This document shows positions 1 to 9,296 of a stretch of 64,000 bases of DNA, in pieces. The stretch lies in NCBI GenBank assembly GCA_023391375.1, contig JAEWBB010000024.1:1-64000 (forward strand), read 5' to 3'. The notes under the pieces are model-generated. The model saw only the letters and a program-made list of their open reading frames with translations. It searched no databases and was not told the origin of the DNA. The stretch is from Pseudomonadota bacterium (GTDB taxonomy: Bacteria; Pseudomonadota; Alphaproteobacteria; Sphingomonadales; Sphingomonadaceae). The stretch's first letter is position 1. Each line of letters starts with the position of its first letter. The position numbers and the translations under genes were made by a program.

Positions 1-155
1 CGCACGTCCGGCGCCACCTCGCCATCGGGCGACAGGGCGAGCCGGACCAGCGTCTCGGGCGATCCCTTGGCGCGGGTGAGGACGCAGGTCCGTTCGGGAC
101 CCGCGCCTTCGTCAGCGATGTCGGGGCTTACGGCCTCATTGCGCGGAGTCCGCAT
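1..155 (-). CDS. ylxR: YlxR/DUF448 family RNA-binding protein, N-terminal part (cut by window edge)
   Basis: The minus-strand frame starts at an ATG at 153-155, overlaps the end of nusA by 20 bases and stays open to base 1, giving about 51 codons. Around residues 20-29 it carries the P-E-R-T-C-V-L-T-R signature typical of the YlxR (DUF448) family. It continues with a conserved-looking L-V-R-L-A-L segment followed by D-G. YlxR proteins are small RNA-binding proteins usually encoded between nusA and infB; in alphaproteobacteria an L7Ae-like domain often follows, but that part lies outside the window. The overlap with nusA implies translational coupling. The family call is fairly sure from motif and position; the molecular role is poorly defined. 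Confidence 0.85.
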   Translation of the reverse strand, partial: MRTPRNEAVSPDIADEGAGPERTCVLTRAKGSPETLVRLALSPDGEVAPDV

Positions 156-1758
156 CGGCGGCCTCCTCGGTCTGCGGCTCGTCTTCGAACCAGTGGGCAC
201 GCGCGGCCATGATGATCTCGTTGCCCTGCTCTTCGCTGAGGCCGTACTCGGCCAGCACGCCGCCCTTGTCTTCGGCGCGCTGAGGCGCGTTTTCCGAGCG
301 GCGACGCGGTTCCTGGCGCTTCTTCTGGATCAGCTCGTCGGTGGCCAGGTCGGCGAGGTCGTCGAGCGTGCGGATGTTGGCCTTGCCGAGCGTCACCAGC
401 ATCGCCTCGTTGAGGTGCGGCAGTTCGGCCAGCGCGTCGTCGACGCCCAGCGCGCGACGCTCTTCGCGGGCGGCCGCTTCGCGGCGCTCCAGCGCTTCCG
501 AAGCGCGGCTCTGCAGCTCGGACGCGATGTCGTCGTCGAGGCCTTCGATCGAAGCGATCTCATCGACTTCGACGTAGGCCACTTCCTCAAGGCTGGTGAA
601 GCCTTCGGCGACCAGCAGCTGGGCCAGGGTCTCGTCGACGTCGAGTTCTTCCTGGAACATGGTCGAGCGCTCGACGAATTCCTTCTGCCGCTTCTCGCTG
701 GCGTCGGCTTCCGTCAGGATGTCGATCTGCGAGCTGGTCAGCTGCGAGGCGAGGCGCACGTTCTGGCCGCGGCGACCGATCGCGAGACTCAGCTGGTCGT
801 CAGGAACGACGACTTCGATGCGGCTCTCTTCCTCGTCAATCACGACGCGGGCGACGGTCGCCGGCTGCAGCGCGTTGACGACGAAGGTCGCGAGGTCTTC
901 CGACCACGGGATGATGTCGATCTTTTCGCCCTGCAGTTCCTGCACGACCGCCTGCACGCGGCTGCCCTTCATGCCGACACAGGCGCCGACCGGGTCGATC
1001 GAGCTGTCGTAACTGATGACGCCGATCTTGGCGCGCGAACCCGGGTCGCGGGCAGCGGCCTTGATCTCGATGATGCCGTCATAGATTTCCGGCACTTCCT
1101 GCGCGAACAGCTTTTTCATGAAGTCCGGGTGCGCGCGGCAGAGGAAGATCTGCGGGCCGCGGGTCTCGCGGGCGACGCGCAGAATCAAGCTGCGGATGCG
1201 GTCGCCGACGCGGACCATCTCGCGCGGAATCTGCGCATCGCGACGGATGACGCCTTCGGCGCGGCCGAGGTCGACGACGACGTGGCCGAATTCGACCCGC
1301 TTGACGACGCCGGTGATGACTTCGCCGGCGCGGTCCTTGAACTCTTCGAACTGGCGCTCGCGCTCGGCGTCGCGGACCTTCTGGAAGATGACCTGCTTGG
1401 CGGCCTGCGCAGCGATGCGGCCGAATTCGATCGGGGGCAGCGGGTCGACGATGAAGTCACCGATCGCAGCGTCCTTCTGCAGCTTCTCCGCGCCCTTCAG
1501 GTCGACCTGCTTGAAATAGTCCTCGACCTCCTCGACCACTTCGACCACGCGCCACAGGCGCAGGTCGCCGGTGTTCGGGTCGAGCTTGGCGCGAATGTCG
1601 TTCTCCGCGCCGTAGCGAGCACGCGCGGCGCGCTGGATGGCGTCTTCCATCGCTTCGATGACGATGCCCTTGTCGATCAGCTTCTCGCGCGCGACCGAGT
1701 CGGCGATGGCCAGCAGCTCGGCCTTGTTGGCGCTCGCGGCAGCGGGGGTCGTAGCCAT
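136..1758 (-). CDS. nusA: Transcription termination/antitermination factor NusA
   Basis: NusA binds RNA polymerase and nascent RNA and modulates pausing, termination and antitermination. The 540-residue protein shows the expected order: N-terminal polymerase-binding domain (about 1-130), S1 domain (about 144-205), KH1 with G-M-K-G-S-R near 262-267, and KH2 with A-I-G-R-R-G-Q-N-V-R-L near 326-336. Acidic and helix-hairpin-helix-like C-terminal repeats follow, ending in a Glu/Asp-rich tail. The length is normal for alphaproteobacteria. It follows rimP by 6 bases and overlaps ylxR, so it sits in the standard rimP-nusA-ylxR(-infB) operon. Nothing looks damaged. Confidence 0.98.
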   Translation of the reverse strand: MATTPAAASANKAELLAIADSVAREKLIDKGIVIEAMEDAIQRAARARYGAENDIRAKLDPNTGDLRLWRVVEVVEEVEDYFKQVDLKGAEKLQKDAAIGDFIVDPLPPIEFGRIAAQAAKQVIFQKVRDAERERQFEEFKDRAGEVITGVVKRVEFGHVVVDLGRAEGVIRRDAQIPREMVRVGDRIRSLILRVARETRGPQIFLCRAHPDFMKKLFAQEVPEIYDGIIEIKAAARDPGSRAKIGVISYDSSIDPVGACVGMKGSRVQAVVQELQGEKIDIIPWSEDLATFVVNALQPATVARVVIDEEESRIEVVVPDDQLSLAIGRRGQNVRLASQLTSSQIDILTEADASEKRQKEFVERSTMFQEELDVDETLAQLLVAEGFTSLEEVAYVEVDEIASIEGLDDDIASELQSRASEALERREAAAREERRALGVDDALAELPHLNEAMLVTLGKANIRTLDDLADLATDELIQKKRQEPRRRSENAPQRAEDKGGVLAEYGLSEEQGNEIIMAARAHWFEDEPQTEEAADADSAQ

Positions 1759-1764
1759 GTTAAA

Positions 1765-2301
1765 TCAGCCTTCCGTCTTGATGGTATCCGCGCCTTCGGT
1801 GCTGAGCGGCGCGGTGGCGTTGATGAGCTTGTCGGTCAAGAGCAGCTTGGCCGACGCAATATTGGAGAAGGGAAAGCTGCGCTCGCCCTTGGGGGTCGAA
1901 ATGGTGACGGTGTCGCCGTCGATCCCGACGATGTCGCCGGACACCTGCTTGGCGCCGTCCTGGGGTTCCGCGAACTTGACCCGCGCCTCGTGACCCGCCC
2001 AGTCGGCGTAGTCGGCACGGCGAGTGAGCGGGCGGTCGATCCCGGGCGACGAGACCTCCAGCCGATAGGCACCCTCGACCGGGTCGCGGCCGGCGGCTTC
2101 CTCAGCGTCGATCAATTCGGAGATCGTGCGCGACAAATCGGCGCAATCGTCGATCGTCAACTGGCGGGTGTCGGGCCGCTCGGCCATGATCTGGAGCGTC
2201 GGGTCCGACTGGCCGCCGGTCATCACGACACGCACCAGCGCGAGACCCTGTGCCTTGACGGCGGGCTCGATCAGGCGGGCGATGGCAGCGGTGTCGGTCA
2301 A
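1765..2301 (-). CDS. rimP: Ribosome maturation factor RimP
   Basis: RimP assists 30S subunit maturation. The 178-residue protein begins with I-A-R-L-I-E-P-A-V and has the family signature L-E-V-S-S-P-G-I-D-R-P-L near residues 82-92, followed by the small beta-barrel C-terminal domain. It is the first gene of the minus-strand operon running into nusA, with a 6-base gap. About 120 bases separate its start from the next gene upstream, which is where the operon promoter should lie; no confident -35/-10 pair was identified by eye. Confidence 0.97.
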   Translation of the reverse strand: MTDTAAIARLIEPAVKAQGLALVRVVMTGGQSDPTLQIMAERPDTRQLTIDDCADLSRTISELIDAEEAAGRDPVEGAYRLEVSSPGIDRPLTRRADYADWAGHEARVKFAEPQDGAKQVSGDIVGIDGDTVTISTPKGERSFPFSNIASAKLLLTDKLINATAPLSTEGADTIKTEG

Positions 2302-2420
2302 CGTCTCTCCGGTCTTGAAAAAACCATGTCTCTTCGGTGCCGGACCGTCCCCGGCCCGGCCTCAGCATCTCATCGATGTCGAGGATTGATTGGCCATATA
2401 GTCACGAGGGAGGGAAGAGT

Positions 2421-2915
2421 CTAGCGGCCCAGCGCCCCGTTTTCGGCGCGGATGCGGATGGCGAGGACGGCAAGGTTGAGCGCGCTGAACAGCAGCGCGA
2501 CGTGCCACAGGCCGAACACCATCGGAAGGACAAGGATTTCGCCGATCACCACCAGGTAATTGGGGTGATGGAGGAAGCGGTAGGGACCGTTCGCGACCAG
2601 CGTCTCGCCCGGCACGACGATGATCCGCGTCGTCCACCGCGGGCCAAGCGTCCGGATGACCCAGACGCGGAGCAGCTGCAGCAGCGCGAACAGGCCGAGC
2701 AGCGGCAGGCTGATCGGCCGACCGGGGGCGAGCCACCACAGGGCGGCCAGCCACGCGACATGGACGGCGATGATCAGCGGGTAGTGCCCGGGCGCGACCT
2801 CGACCGCTCCCCTAGCCAGCAACGCCCTGGTGTTGGCGCGGGCCAGCGGCAGTTCGGCCAGCCGCTGCAGCGTGACAAACGTCAGGATCGCGATGTGCGG
2901 CCAGAGCGGGGTCAT
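2421..2915 (-). CDS. Isoprenylcysteine carboxylmethyltransferase (ICMT) family membrane methyltransferase
   Basis: This is a 164-residue protein made of several hydrophobic segments (roughly 4-20, 48-66, 70-88 and 128-152) with the ICMT-type motif G-P-Y-R-F-L-H-H-P-N-Y near residues 110-120, which binds SAM in this family. Its ATG overlaps the stop of the type III polyketide synthase by four bases (ATGA), so the two are co-translated. In Bacillus and some other bacteria the same pairing (BpsA/BpsB-like) makes alkylpyrones or related polyketides that are then O-methylated. I infer the same substrate relation here; no direct evidence of the product exists in the sequence. Confidence 0.85.
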   Translation of the reverse strand: MTPLWPHIAILTFVTLQRLAELPLARANTRALLARGAVEVAPGHYPLIIAVHVAWLAALWWLAPGRPISLPLLGLFALLQLLRVWVIRTLGPRWTTRIIVVPGETLVANGPYRFLHHPNYLVVIGEILVLPMVFGLWHVALLFSALNLAVLAIRIRAENGALGR

Positions 2916-3955
2916 CGCTCGATCACGAGCCCGGCGCAGGTGAAGCCGGGGCCGAACGCGGTCATCATCGTGCGATCGGGCAGGCCGCGCTCCAGCAACC
3001 GGTCGAGTACGAACAGGACGGTCGGCGCGCTCATGTTGCCATGGTCGCGCAGTACGTCACGTTCGAGGTCGAGGGTGCCGTCGGGAAGGCCGAGCGCGGA
3101 CTCGATCGCGGTGATCACCTTCGCGTCGCCCGGATGGCAGCAGAAACGGCCGATCTCGGCGCGGGCCAAGCCCATGGCGCCGAGGATCGTGTCGATCGCC
3201 GCGGCTAGTTCGCCCTCGACGAATGGCGGGATCGCACGGTCGAAGACGACGGCGAGGCCCGGATCCTCGACCCGCCAGCCCATGATGCCGAGCGTATCGG
3301 GCCACAGTTTCTCGCCCGCGCCGCGGATCGTCGCGAGGCCCTCGCCGTCGGTCGAGACGACCGCTGCCGCCGCGCCGTCACCGAAGATCGCGGTCGCGAC
3401 GATCGCGGCCGGATCGTCGCTGTCGAGGCGGATGGAGATCGAGCAGGTCTCGACCGTGACGAACAGCCAGCGGCTGCCGGGTTCGGCCGCGGCCAGGCGC
3501 GCCGCCGTGGCCAGCCCGCTGACCCCGCCGGCGCACCCGAGGCCGAACAGCGGGACGCGGCGGACGTCGGCACGAAAGCCCATGCGCGGCAGGACGCGCG
3601 CGTCGATCGAAGGGGTCGAAATACCGGTGGTCGAGACGAAGACGACGCCATCGATGTCGGGGGCGGCGAGACCGGCACGCTCGAGAGCGACGCCGGCTGC
3701 CTGTTCGAACAGGGCCTCGGTAGCGGGCACGTAAAGCGCGTTGCGCGCGGCCCAGCCATGTTCTTCGCCATACCATTCGATCGGCGCGACCGTGGCTCGC
3801 CCTTCAATCCCCGCATTGTCGAACGTGCCGGCCAGCCGGTCGAACAGAGCCGGCCGTCCGCGGAACATGGCGCGGCCAGCGGCTTTGGCATCCTGTTGCG
3901 AAACGCGAAACGGTGGCAATGCGGTGCCGACGGAAAGGATCTGGGATGTTGCCAA
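2912..3955 (-). CDS. Type III polyketide synthase (chalcone/stilbene synthase superfamily)
   Basis: Type III PKSs extend an acyl-CoA starter with malonyl units and cyclise the chain to a pyrone, resorcinol or similar ring. The 347-residue protein has the thiolase-fold layout and an apparently intact catalytic triad: Cys141 in G-L-G-C-A-G-G, His274 in C-C-H-P-G-D and Asn307 in D-H-G-N-M-S-A-P. The C-terminal F-G-P-G-F motif is also present. It overlaps the downstream ICMT-type methyltransferase by 4 bases. Its 5' end also overlaps the 5' end of the divergent sugar dehydrogenase gene by about 10 bases. The likely product is a long-chain alkylpyrone or alkylresorcinol, by analogy with bacterial homologues; starter specificity cannot be read from sequence. 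Confidence 0.92.
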   Translation of the reverse strand: MATSQILSVGTALPPFRVSQQDAKAAGRAMFRGRPALFDRLAGTFDNAGIEGRATVAPIEWYGEEHGWAARNALYVPATEALFEQAAGVALERAGLAAPDIDGVVFVSTTGISTPSIDARVLPRMGFRADVRRVPLFGLGCAGGVSGLATAARLAAAEPGSRWLFVTVETCSISIRLDSDDPAAIVATAIFGDGAAAAVVSTDGEGLATIRGAGEKLWPDTLGIMGWRVEDPGLAVVFDRAIPPFVEGELAAAIDTILGAMGLARAEIGRFCCHPGDAKVITAIESALGLPDGTLDLERDVLRDHGNMSAPTVLFVLDRLLERGLPDRTMMTAFGPGFTCAGLVIER

Positions 3956-5208
3956 GGAACGTCTTTCGGTACGGGCGTGAATCGAACGCGTCGTGGTGCG
4001 GCCCGTTCCGCGCGGCGTCCATCCTTTTGAGCGCCGGCCTTGCCGCCTGCGGGACCGGCGACGGCCAGGCCGCGCCGCCAGCTACGTCCGGCATGCCGTT
4101 CCGGATGCAGGAACTGGCCAAGTTCGACAATCCGTGGGCGATGGCGTTCTTGCCCGATGGCGGCCAGCTGGTCACCGAGAAGGGCGGGACGATCCAACTG
4201 CGCGGTGCCGACGGGAAAATTGAAGCGGTCAGGGGCGTTCCGGCCGTCAAATATGGCGGGCAGGGCGGCCTGCTCGATATCGAATTGGCGCCCGATTTCC
4301 CGACGTCGAAGCGGATCTACATCAGCTATTCGAAGCCCGTGGGATCCGGCAGCAGCCTCGCCCTGGCCCGGGCGACGCTCGACCAAGGTGCCCGGGCGCT
4401 GCGCAATGTCGAGGTGATCTGGCAGGACCCGCAGGGCGGAAGCGGGGGCCAGTTCGGCGGCATCATCGCGCTGGCACCCGACGGCCGGTCGCTGTTCCTG
4501 ACGTCCGGCGAGCGGCAGCGCTTCACGCCCGCGCAGGACATGAACCAGCCGATCGGGAAGATCCTTCACCTGACCCTCGACGGCAAGCCGGCGGCGGACA
4601 ACCCGTGGGCGGGCAAGGTCGGCGCGCCAACGGTGAGGGTGACGCGCCCGCCCAGCGACACGGAAGAGGCCAAGGGCGAGAAGGGCAATAGCTTCACCTA
4701 TCCCGGGCCGAACAGGGCACCTGCCGCGACGTGGAGCCTTGGCCATCGCAATCCTTACGGCCTGGCCTTCGCGCCGGACGGCCGCCTGTGGGAAACCGAA
4801 ATGGGCCCGAAGGGAGGAGACGAGTTTAACCTGATCGTGAGGGGCCGGAACTACGGCTGGCCACTGGTCTCGGAAGGCGAGAATTACAACGGCGTGGACA
4901 TCCCCAAGCCGGCGACCCGGCCCGACCTTGCGCCGGCCAGCCTGTTCTGGGTGCCGTCGATCTCCCCCACCAGCCTGGTCTTCTATTCGGGCAGGCTGTG
5001 GCCGCAATGGAAGGGCAGCGCGTTCATCGGCTCGCTCTCGGGCGAGGCGCTCATCCGGGCGACGGTGGACGGCGACAAGGCGGCCAAGGCCGACCAGTGG
5101 AATCTCGACATGCGCATCCGCTTCGTCACCGAAGGGCCGGACGGGGCGCTCTACTTGCTCGAAGACGGATCGGACGGGCGCCTGCTGAAATTGACGCCCG
5201 CCGGTTGA
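3946..5208 (+). CDS. PQQ-dependent sugar dehydrogenase-like lipoprotein (aldose sugar dehydrogenase family)
   Basis: The protein has the six-bladed beta-propeller features of soluble aldose/glucose dehydrogenases: D-N-P-W-A-M-A-F-L-P-D-G near the start, G-G-Q-G-G-L-L-D-I then a D-F segment, G-H-R-N-P-Y-G-L, then E-M-G-P-K-G-G-D-E-F-N and N-Y-G-W-P. These enzymes oxidise sugars at the periplasmic side using PQQ. A hydrophobic stretch ends in L-A-A-C-G, a lipobox, so it is probably membrane anchored. I chose the ATG at 3946, preceded by AAAGGA; no later start would keep the signal sequence. It is the only plus-strand gene in the first 28 kb and its 5' end overlaps the polyketide synthase start. 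Confidence 0.85.
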   Translation: MLPRNVFRYGRESNASWCGPFRAASILLSAGLAACGTGDGQAAPPATSGMPFRMQELAKFDNPWAMAFLPDGGQLVTEKGGTIQLRGADGKIEAVRGVPAVKYGGQGGLLDIELAPDFPTSKRIYISYSKPVGSGSSLALARATLDQGARALRNVEVIWQDPQGGSGGQFGGIIALAPDGRSLFLTSGERQRFTPAQDMNQPIGKILHLTLDGKPAADNPWAGKVGAPTVRVTRPPSDTEEAKGEKGNSFTYPGPNRAPAATWSLGHRNPYGLAFAPDGRLWETEMGPKGGDEFNLIVRGRNYGWPLVSEGENYNGVDIPKPATRPDLAPASLFWVPSISPTSLVFYSGRLWPQWKGSAFIGSLSGEALIRATVDGDKAAKADQWNLDMRIRFVTEGPDGALYLLEDGSDGRLLKLTPAG

Positions 5209-5211
5209 TCC

Positions 5212-5556
5212 TCAACCCTTGGCGTTGTGCGCCGCGACGGCTTTTACCAGCGACTTGAAGGCTGCCTCGTCGAGGTCGTCGCCCTCGTGAAGGTCGATCG
5301 CACGGCGCGTGCCGGCGTGGTGACTGGCGTTGAACAGGCCTGTCGGATCATCCAGCGCCGCACCCTTGGCTAAGGTCAACTTGACCTTGTCCTTGTAGGT
5401 TTCGGCGGTGAGCAGGATACCGTCGTGGGAAAAGGTGGGAACGCCGTCCGGGTTCGACGGCTTCTTCCATTTGCGCTCTTCCACCGCTTGCGGATCGGCG
5501 GCAGCGACGAGCTTTCGCACGCGCTCGACCATCGCTGCCCGCCAATCCGCCATCAC
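5212..5556 (-). CDS. DUF1801 domain protein
   Basis: This 114-residue protein resembles the DUF1801 (YdhG-like) family: an R-K-W-K-K-P-S segment near residues 28-34, a G-I-L-L-T-A-E-T-Y-K-D-K strand region, and the closing N-A-S-H-H-A-G-T-R-R-A-I-D segment. The biochemical function of the family is unknown. It lies 4 bases after the peroxiredoxin stop-start junction on the same strand and its end is convergent with the sugar dehydrogenase gene (3-base gap). Start codons at residues 1 and 2 are both ATG. Confidence 0.75.
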   Translation of the reverse strand: MMADWRAAMVERVRKLVAAADPQAVEERKWKKPSNPDGVPTFSHDGILLTAETYKDKVKLTLAKGAALDDPTGLFNASHHAGTRRAIDLHEGDDLDEAAFKSLVKAVAAHNAKG

Positions 5557-5560
5557 CGGC

Positions 5561-6220
5561 TCAGTTCGGCTGCGGGATACGGCGCAGATACGGCTTCACC
5601 GTTTCCCAGCCGTTCGGATACTTCTCCTTGGCCGCTTCGTCGCTGACCGACGGCGGGATGATCACGCTGTCGCCCGGCTTCCAGTTGACCGGCGTCGCGA
5701 CGCCCTTGTTCTCGGTTAGCTGGACGCTGTCGAGCAGGCGCAGCACCTCGTCGAAGTTCCGGCCGCTCGACATCGGGTAGAGCAGCATGGCGCGGATCTT
5801 CTTGTCCGGGCCGATCAGGTAGACGGTGCGGACGGTCGCGTTGTTCGCGGCGGTGCGGCCCGAGGCGTCGCCGCTCTCGTCCGCCGGCAGCATGTTGTAG
5901 AGTTTGGCGACCTTGAGGTCGCTGTCGCCGATCACCGGATAGTCGACCTTGTTGCCGCCGACCTCCTCGATGTCCGGCAGCCAGCGATTGTTGTCGTCGC
6001 TGCTGTCGACCGACAGGCCGATGATCTTGGTGTTGCGCTTGGCGAACTCGTCCTTGAGGCCGGCCATGTAGCCGAGCTCGGTCGTGCAGACGGGGGTAAA
6101 CGCCTTGGGGTGCGAGAAGAGGATCGCCCAGCTGTCGCCGATCCAGTCGTGGAAGCTGATTGGGCCGGTGGTGGTGTCGGCGGTAAAGTCGGGAGCGGTG
6201 CTGCCGATCGAAAGGGTCAT
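5561..6220 (-). CDS. 1-Cys peroxiredoxin (Prx6-type)
   Basis: Peroxiredoxins reduce hydrogen and organic peroxides through a reactive Cys. The protein has the P-x-x-x-T/S-x-x-C site as F-T-P-V-C45-T-T-E and contains no other cysteine, so it must be a 1-Cys enzyme needing an external thiol. The C-terminal W-K-P-G-D segment and the Y-L-R/K tail match the Prx6 group, and 219 residues is the usual length. The reading frame is open further upstream, but the ATG at 6218-6220 follows a good ribosome site (GGAGAG) and starts at the family N-terminus. It lies 14 bases downstream of cysteine synthase, suggesting a shared sulfur/redox transcript. Confidence 0.93.
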   Translation of the reverse strand: MTLSIGSTAPDFTADTTTGPISFHDWIGDSWAILFSHPKAFTPVCTTELGYMAGLKDEFAKRNTKIIGLSVDSSDDNNRWLPDIEEVGGNKVDYPVIGDSDLKVAKLYNMLPADESGDASGRTAANNATVRTVYLIGPDKKIRAMLLYPMSSGRNFDEVLRLLDSVQLTENKGVATPVNWKPGDSVIIPPSVSDEAAKEKYPNGWETVKPYLRRIPQPN

Positions 6221-6234
6221 GGTCGTCTCTCCTC

Positions 6235-7278
6235 TTAGGCGTCGACCGGAAGATAATCCGGTTCGATGGTGGACTGGCGGTCCATCCACTCGGGCACCGG
6301 GATGCCCTTGGACCGCAGGAATTGGGGGTTGAACAGGCGCGACTGGTAACGGGCGGCGCCGTCGCACAGCATGGTGACGATGGTGTGACCCGGCCCCATT
6401 TCGCGGGCCAGCCGGATTGCGCCGGCAACGTTGACGCCGGTCGACTGGCCGACCGCGAGGCCTTCCTCGTGCATGAGGTTGAAGGTGATCGCGGCACTCT
6501 CATTATCGTCGATGAAGAAGGCGTGGTCGGGGGTAAAGCCGTCGAGGTTGGCGGTGATCCGGCCCTGGCCAATGCCTTCGGTGATCGAGCTGCCTTCGGC
6601 CTTCAGTTCGCCCGTGGTGTAATAGCTGTAGAGGGCCGCACCGGGGACGTCGGCGATGGCGTTCTGGATGTGCGAGTTGCGCTCTTTCAGCGCCATGCCG
6701 GTTCCGGCCAGCGTGCCGCCGGTGCCGACCGCGCTGACCCAGCCGTCGACTTTGCCGTCGGTCTGCGCCCAGATCTCCGGACCGGTGGTGCGGATGTGCG
6801 CGTCGCGGTTGGCGACATTGTCGAACTGGTTGGCCCAGATCGCGCCGTTAGGGTTTTCGCGCGCGATCTTTTCCGCCAGCCGCCCGCCGATCTTCACATA
6901 ATTGTTGGGGTTCTTGTACGGGACCGCCGGGACCTCGACCAGCTCGGCGCCGAGCATCCGGAGCGTCGCCTTCTTCTCCTCGGTCTGCGTCTCGGGGATG
7001 ACGATCACCGTCTTCATGCCCAGCGCGTTGGCGACCGTGGCGAGGCCAATGCCGGTGTTGCCGGCGGTGCCGTCGACGATCGTCCCGCCGGGGCGAAGCT
7101 CGCCCCGTTCGATCGCGTCGAGGATGATACCGAGCGCCGCGCGGTCCTTGACCGACCCGCCCGGGTTCATGAATTCGGCCTTGCCGAGAATGGTGCAGCC
7201 GGTCCCCTCCGACGCGCGCTTCAACTTGATGAGCGGCGTGTTGCCGATGGCGGAGAGGACGTCGTCATGGACCTGCAT
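6235..7278 (-). CDS. cysK: Cysteine synthase A (O-acetylserine sulfhydrylase)
   Basis: The enzyme makes L-cysteine from O-acetylserine and sulfide using PLP. The 347-residue protein has I-G-N-T-P-L-I near the N-terminus, the PLP lysine K44 in G-G-S-V-K-D-R-A, the phosphate-binding G-T-G-G-T-L-A-G-T-G loop and T-A-G-N-T-G-I for substrate carboxylate binding. It is somewhat longer at the C-terminus than E. coli CysK (it ends in Y-L-P-V-D-A), as in alphaproteobacterial CysK/CBS-like proteins; a cystathionine beta-synthase activity is a minor alternative. It heads the cysK-peroxiredoxin-DUF1801 group on the minus strand. Confidence 0.93.
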   Translation of the reverse strand: MQVHDDVLSAIGNTPLIKLKRASEGTGCTILGKAEFMNPGGSVKDRAALGIILDAIERGELRPGGTIVDGTAGNTGIGLATVANALGMKTVIVIPETQTEEKKATLRMLGAELVEVPAVPYKNPNNYVKIGGRLAEKIARENPNGAIWANQFDNVANRDAHIRTTGPEIWAQTDGKVDGWVSAVGTGGTLAGTGMALKERNSHIQNAIADVPGAALYSYYTTGELKAEGSSITEGIGQGRITANLDGFTPDHAFFIDDNESAAITFNLMHEEGLAVGQSTGVNVAGAIRLAREMGPGHTIVTMLCDGAARYQSRLFNPQFLRSKGIPVPEWMDRQSTIEPDYLPVDA

Positions 7279-7316
7279 CGACGCCTAGCTAGGCGTGGCG
7301 CGGCGAAAGGCAAGGC

Positions 7317-8015
7317 CTACAGCCGGCGGAAGCGGAATTGGTGCGGTGTCCTGCCCTGACGACGCGCCTTGGCGGCGTAGCGCGTCTCGATCCAGCCCGA
7401 CGGATAATCGAGCCAGGCATTGGGCTTGGCATTAACCCATTCGAACTGGTCGGTGTGGCGCTGCATGATCATCAGCAGCCAGTTCAGATAGGTCGGATCG
7501 TCGGTCGCGACGCGGAACTCTCCGCCCGGTTTCAGCTTCTTCCAGAACAGGTCGACCGGGCCGTCGTTCATCATCCGCCGCTTGGCGTGGCGCGCCTTGG
7601 GCCACGGATCGGGGTGGAGCAGGTACAGCATGGTCAGCGCTCCGTCGGGGATGCGCTGGAGCGGGTCGAGCGCGTCGTTCATCCACAGCCGGACGTTGGC
7701 CAGCCGGCCATCGCGGATGTGGGTCAGCGCCTGCGCCACGCCGTTGAGGAACGGTTCGCAGCCGATGAAGCCGTGGTCGGGGAGGAGATCGGCGCGGTGG
7801 GCGAGATGCTCACCGGCGCCGAAACCGATCTCGAAATGTAGCGGGCGGTCATCGCCGAACAGCCGCTCCGACGTGATCTCGCCCTCTTCGGGAACGGAGA
7901 TCGCCGGCAGCAGGGTCTCGACCAGTTCCGCCTGCTGCACCCGCAGCTTGTGGCTGCTCGACCGGCCGTACAGCCGGTTGATGGTGAGCGGATCGCCTTC
8001 CTTGTAGGCTGTCAT
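7317..8015 (-). CDS. trmB: tRNA (guanine-N7-)-methyltransferase TrmB
   Basis: TrmB methylates G46 in the variable loop of tRNAs. The protein shows E-I-G-F-G-A-G-E-H-L (SAM motif I), a Y-L-L-H-P-D-P-W-P-K motif and W-I-E-T-R-Y near the C-terminus, all standard for the family. I place the start at the ATG at 8013-8015 (M-T-A-Y-K-E-G-D), giving 232 residues; an upstream in-frame extension would run into metK and has no family support. It lies 11 bases after metK, which is the usual alphaproteobacterial pairing. Confidence 0.96.
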   Translation of the reverse strand: MTAYKEGDPLTINRLYGRSSSHKLRVQQAELVETLLPAISVPEEGEITSERLFGDDRPLHFEIGFGAGEHLAHRADLLPDHGFIGCEPFLNGVAQALTHIRDGRLANVRLWMNDALDPLQRIPDGALTMLYLLHPDPWPKARHAKRRMMNDGPVDLFWKKLKPGGEFRVATDDPTYLNWLLMIMQRHTDQFEWVNAKPNAWLDYPSGWIETRYAAKARRQGRTPHQFRFRRL

Positions 8016-8026
8016 GGCGCTTGGAC

Positions 8027-9238
<1,212 letters not shown>

Positions 9239-9262
9239 GGGCGGACGGTGCTTTCGCTTAAG

Positions 9263-9282
9263 ATATAAGGGACGGTTTATAT
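9263..9282 (-). promoter_or_regulatory. AT-rich inverted repeat upstream of metK, candidate operator
   Basis: ATATAA at 9263-9268 is mirrored by TTATAT at 9277-9282, an exact 6-base inverted repeat with 8 bases between, in an otherwise GC-rich region. It lies 25-44 bases before the metK start codon on the transcribed strand. ArsR-type SahR regulators of the methionine cycle in proteobacteria use AT-rich palindromes of about this size in front of metK and related genes. Assignment to SahR is an inference; no such regulator is in the window. Confidence 0.5.
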
Positions 9283-9296
9283 GTGATGCGGCGGCC

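Noticed and set aside
67..2424. Long plus-strand open frame opposite nusA/rimP
   Set aside because: It is antisense to two certain genes and its length comes from GC-rich codon bias; the translation has no domain.
9239..9296. SAM-responsive riboswitch in front of metK
   Set aside because: The gap is only 58 bases, and I see no SAM-II/SAM-V-like pseudoknot pattern; the palindrome fits a protein operator better.
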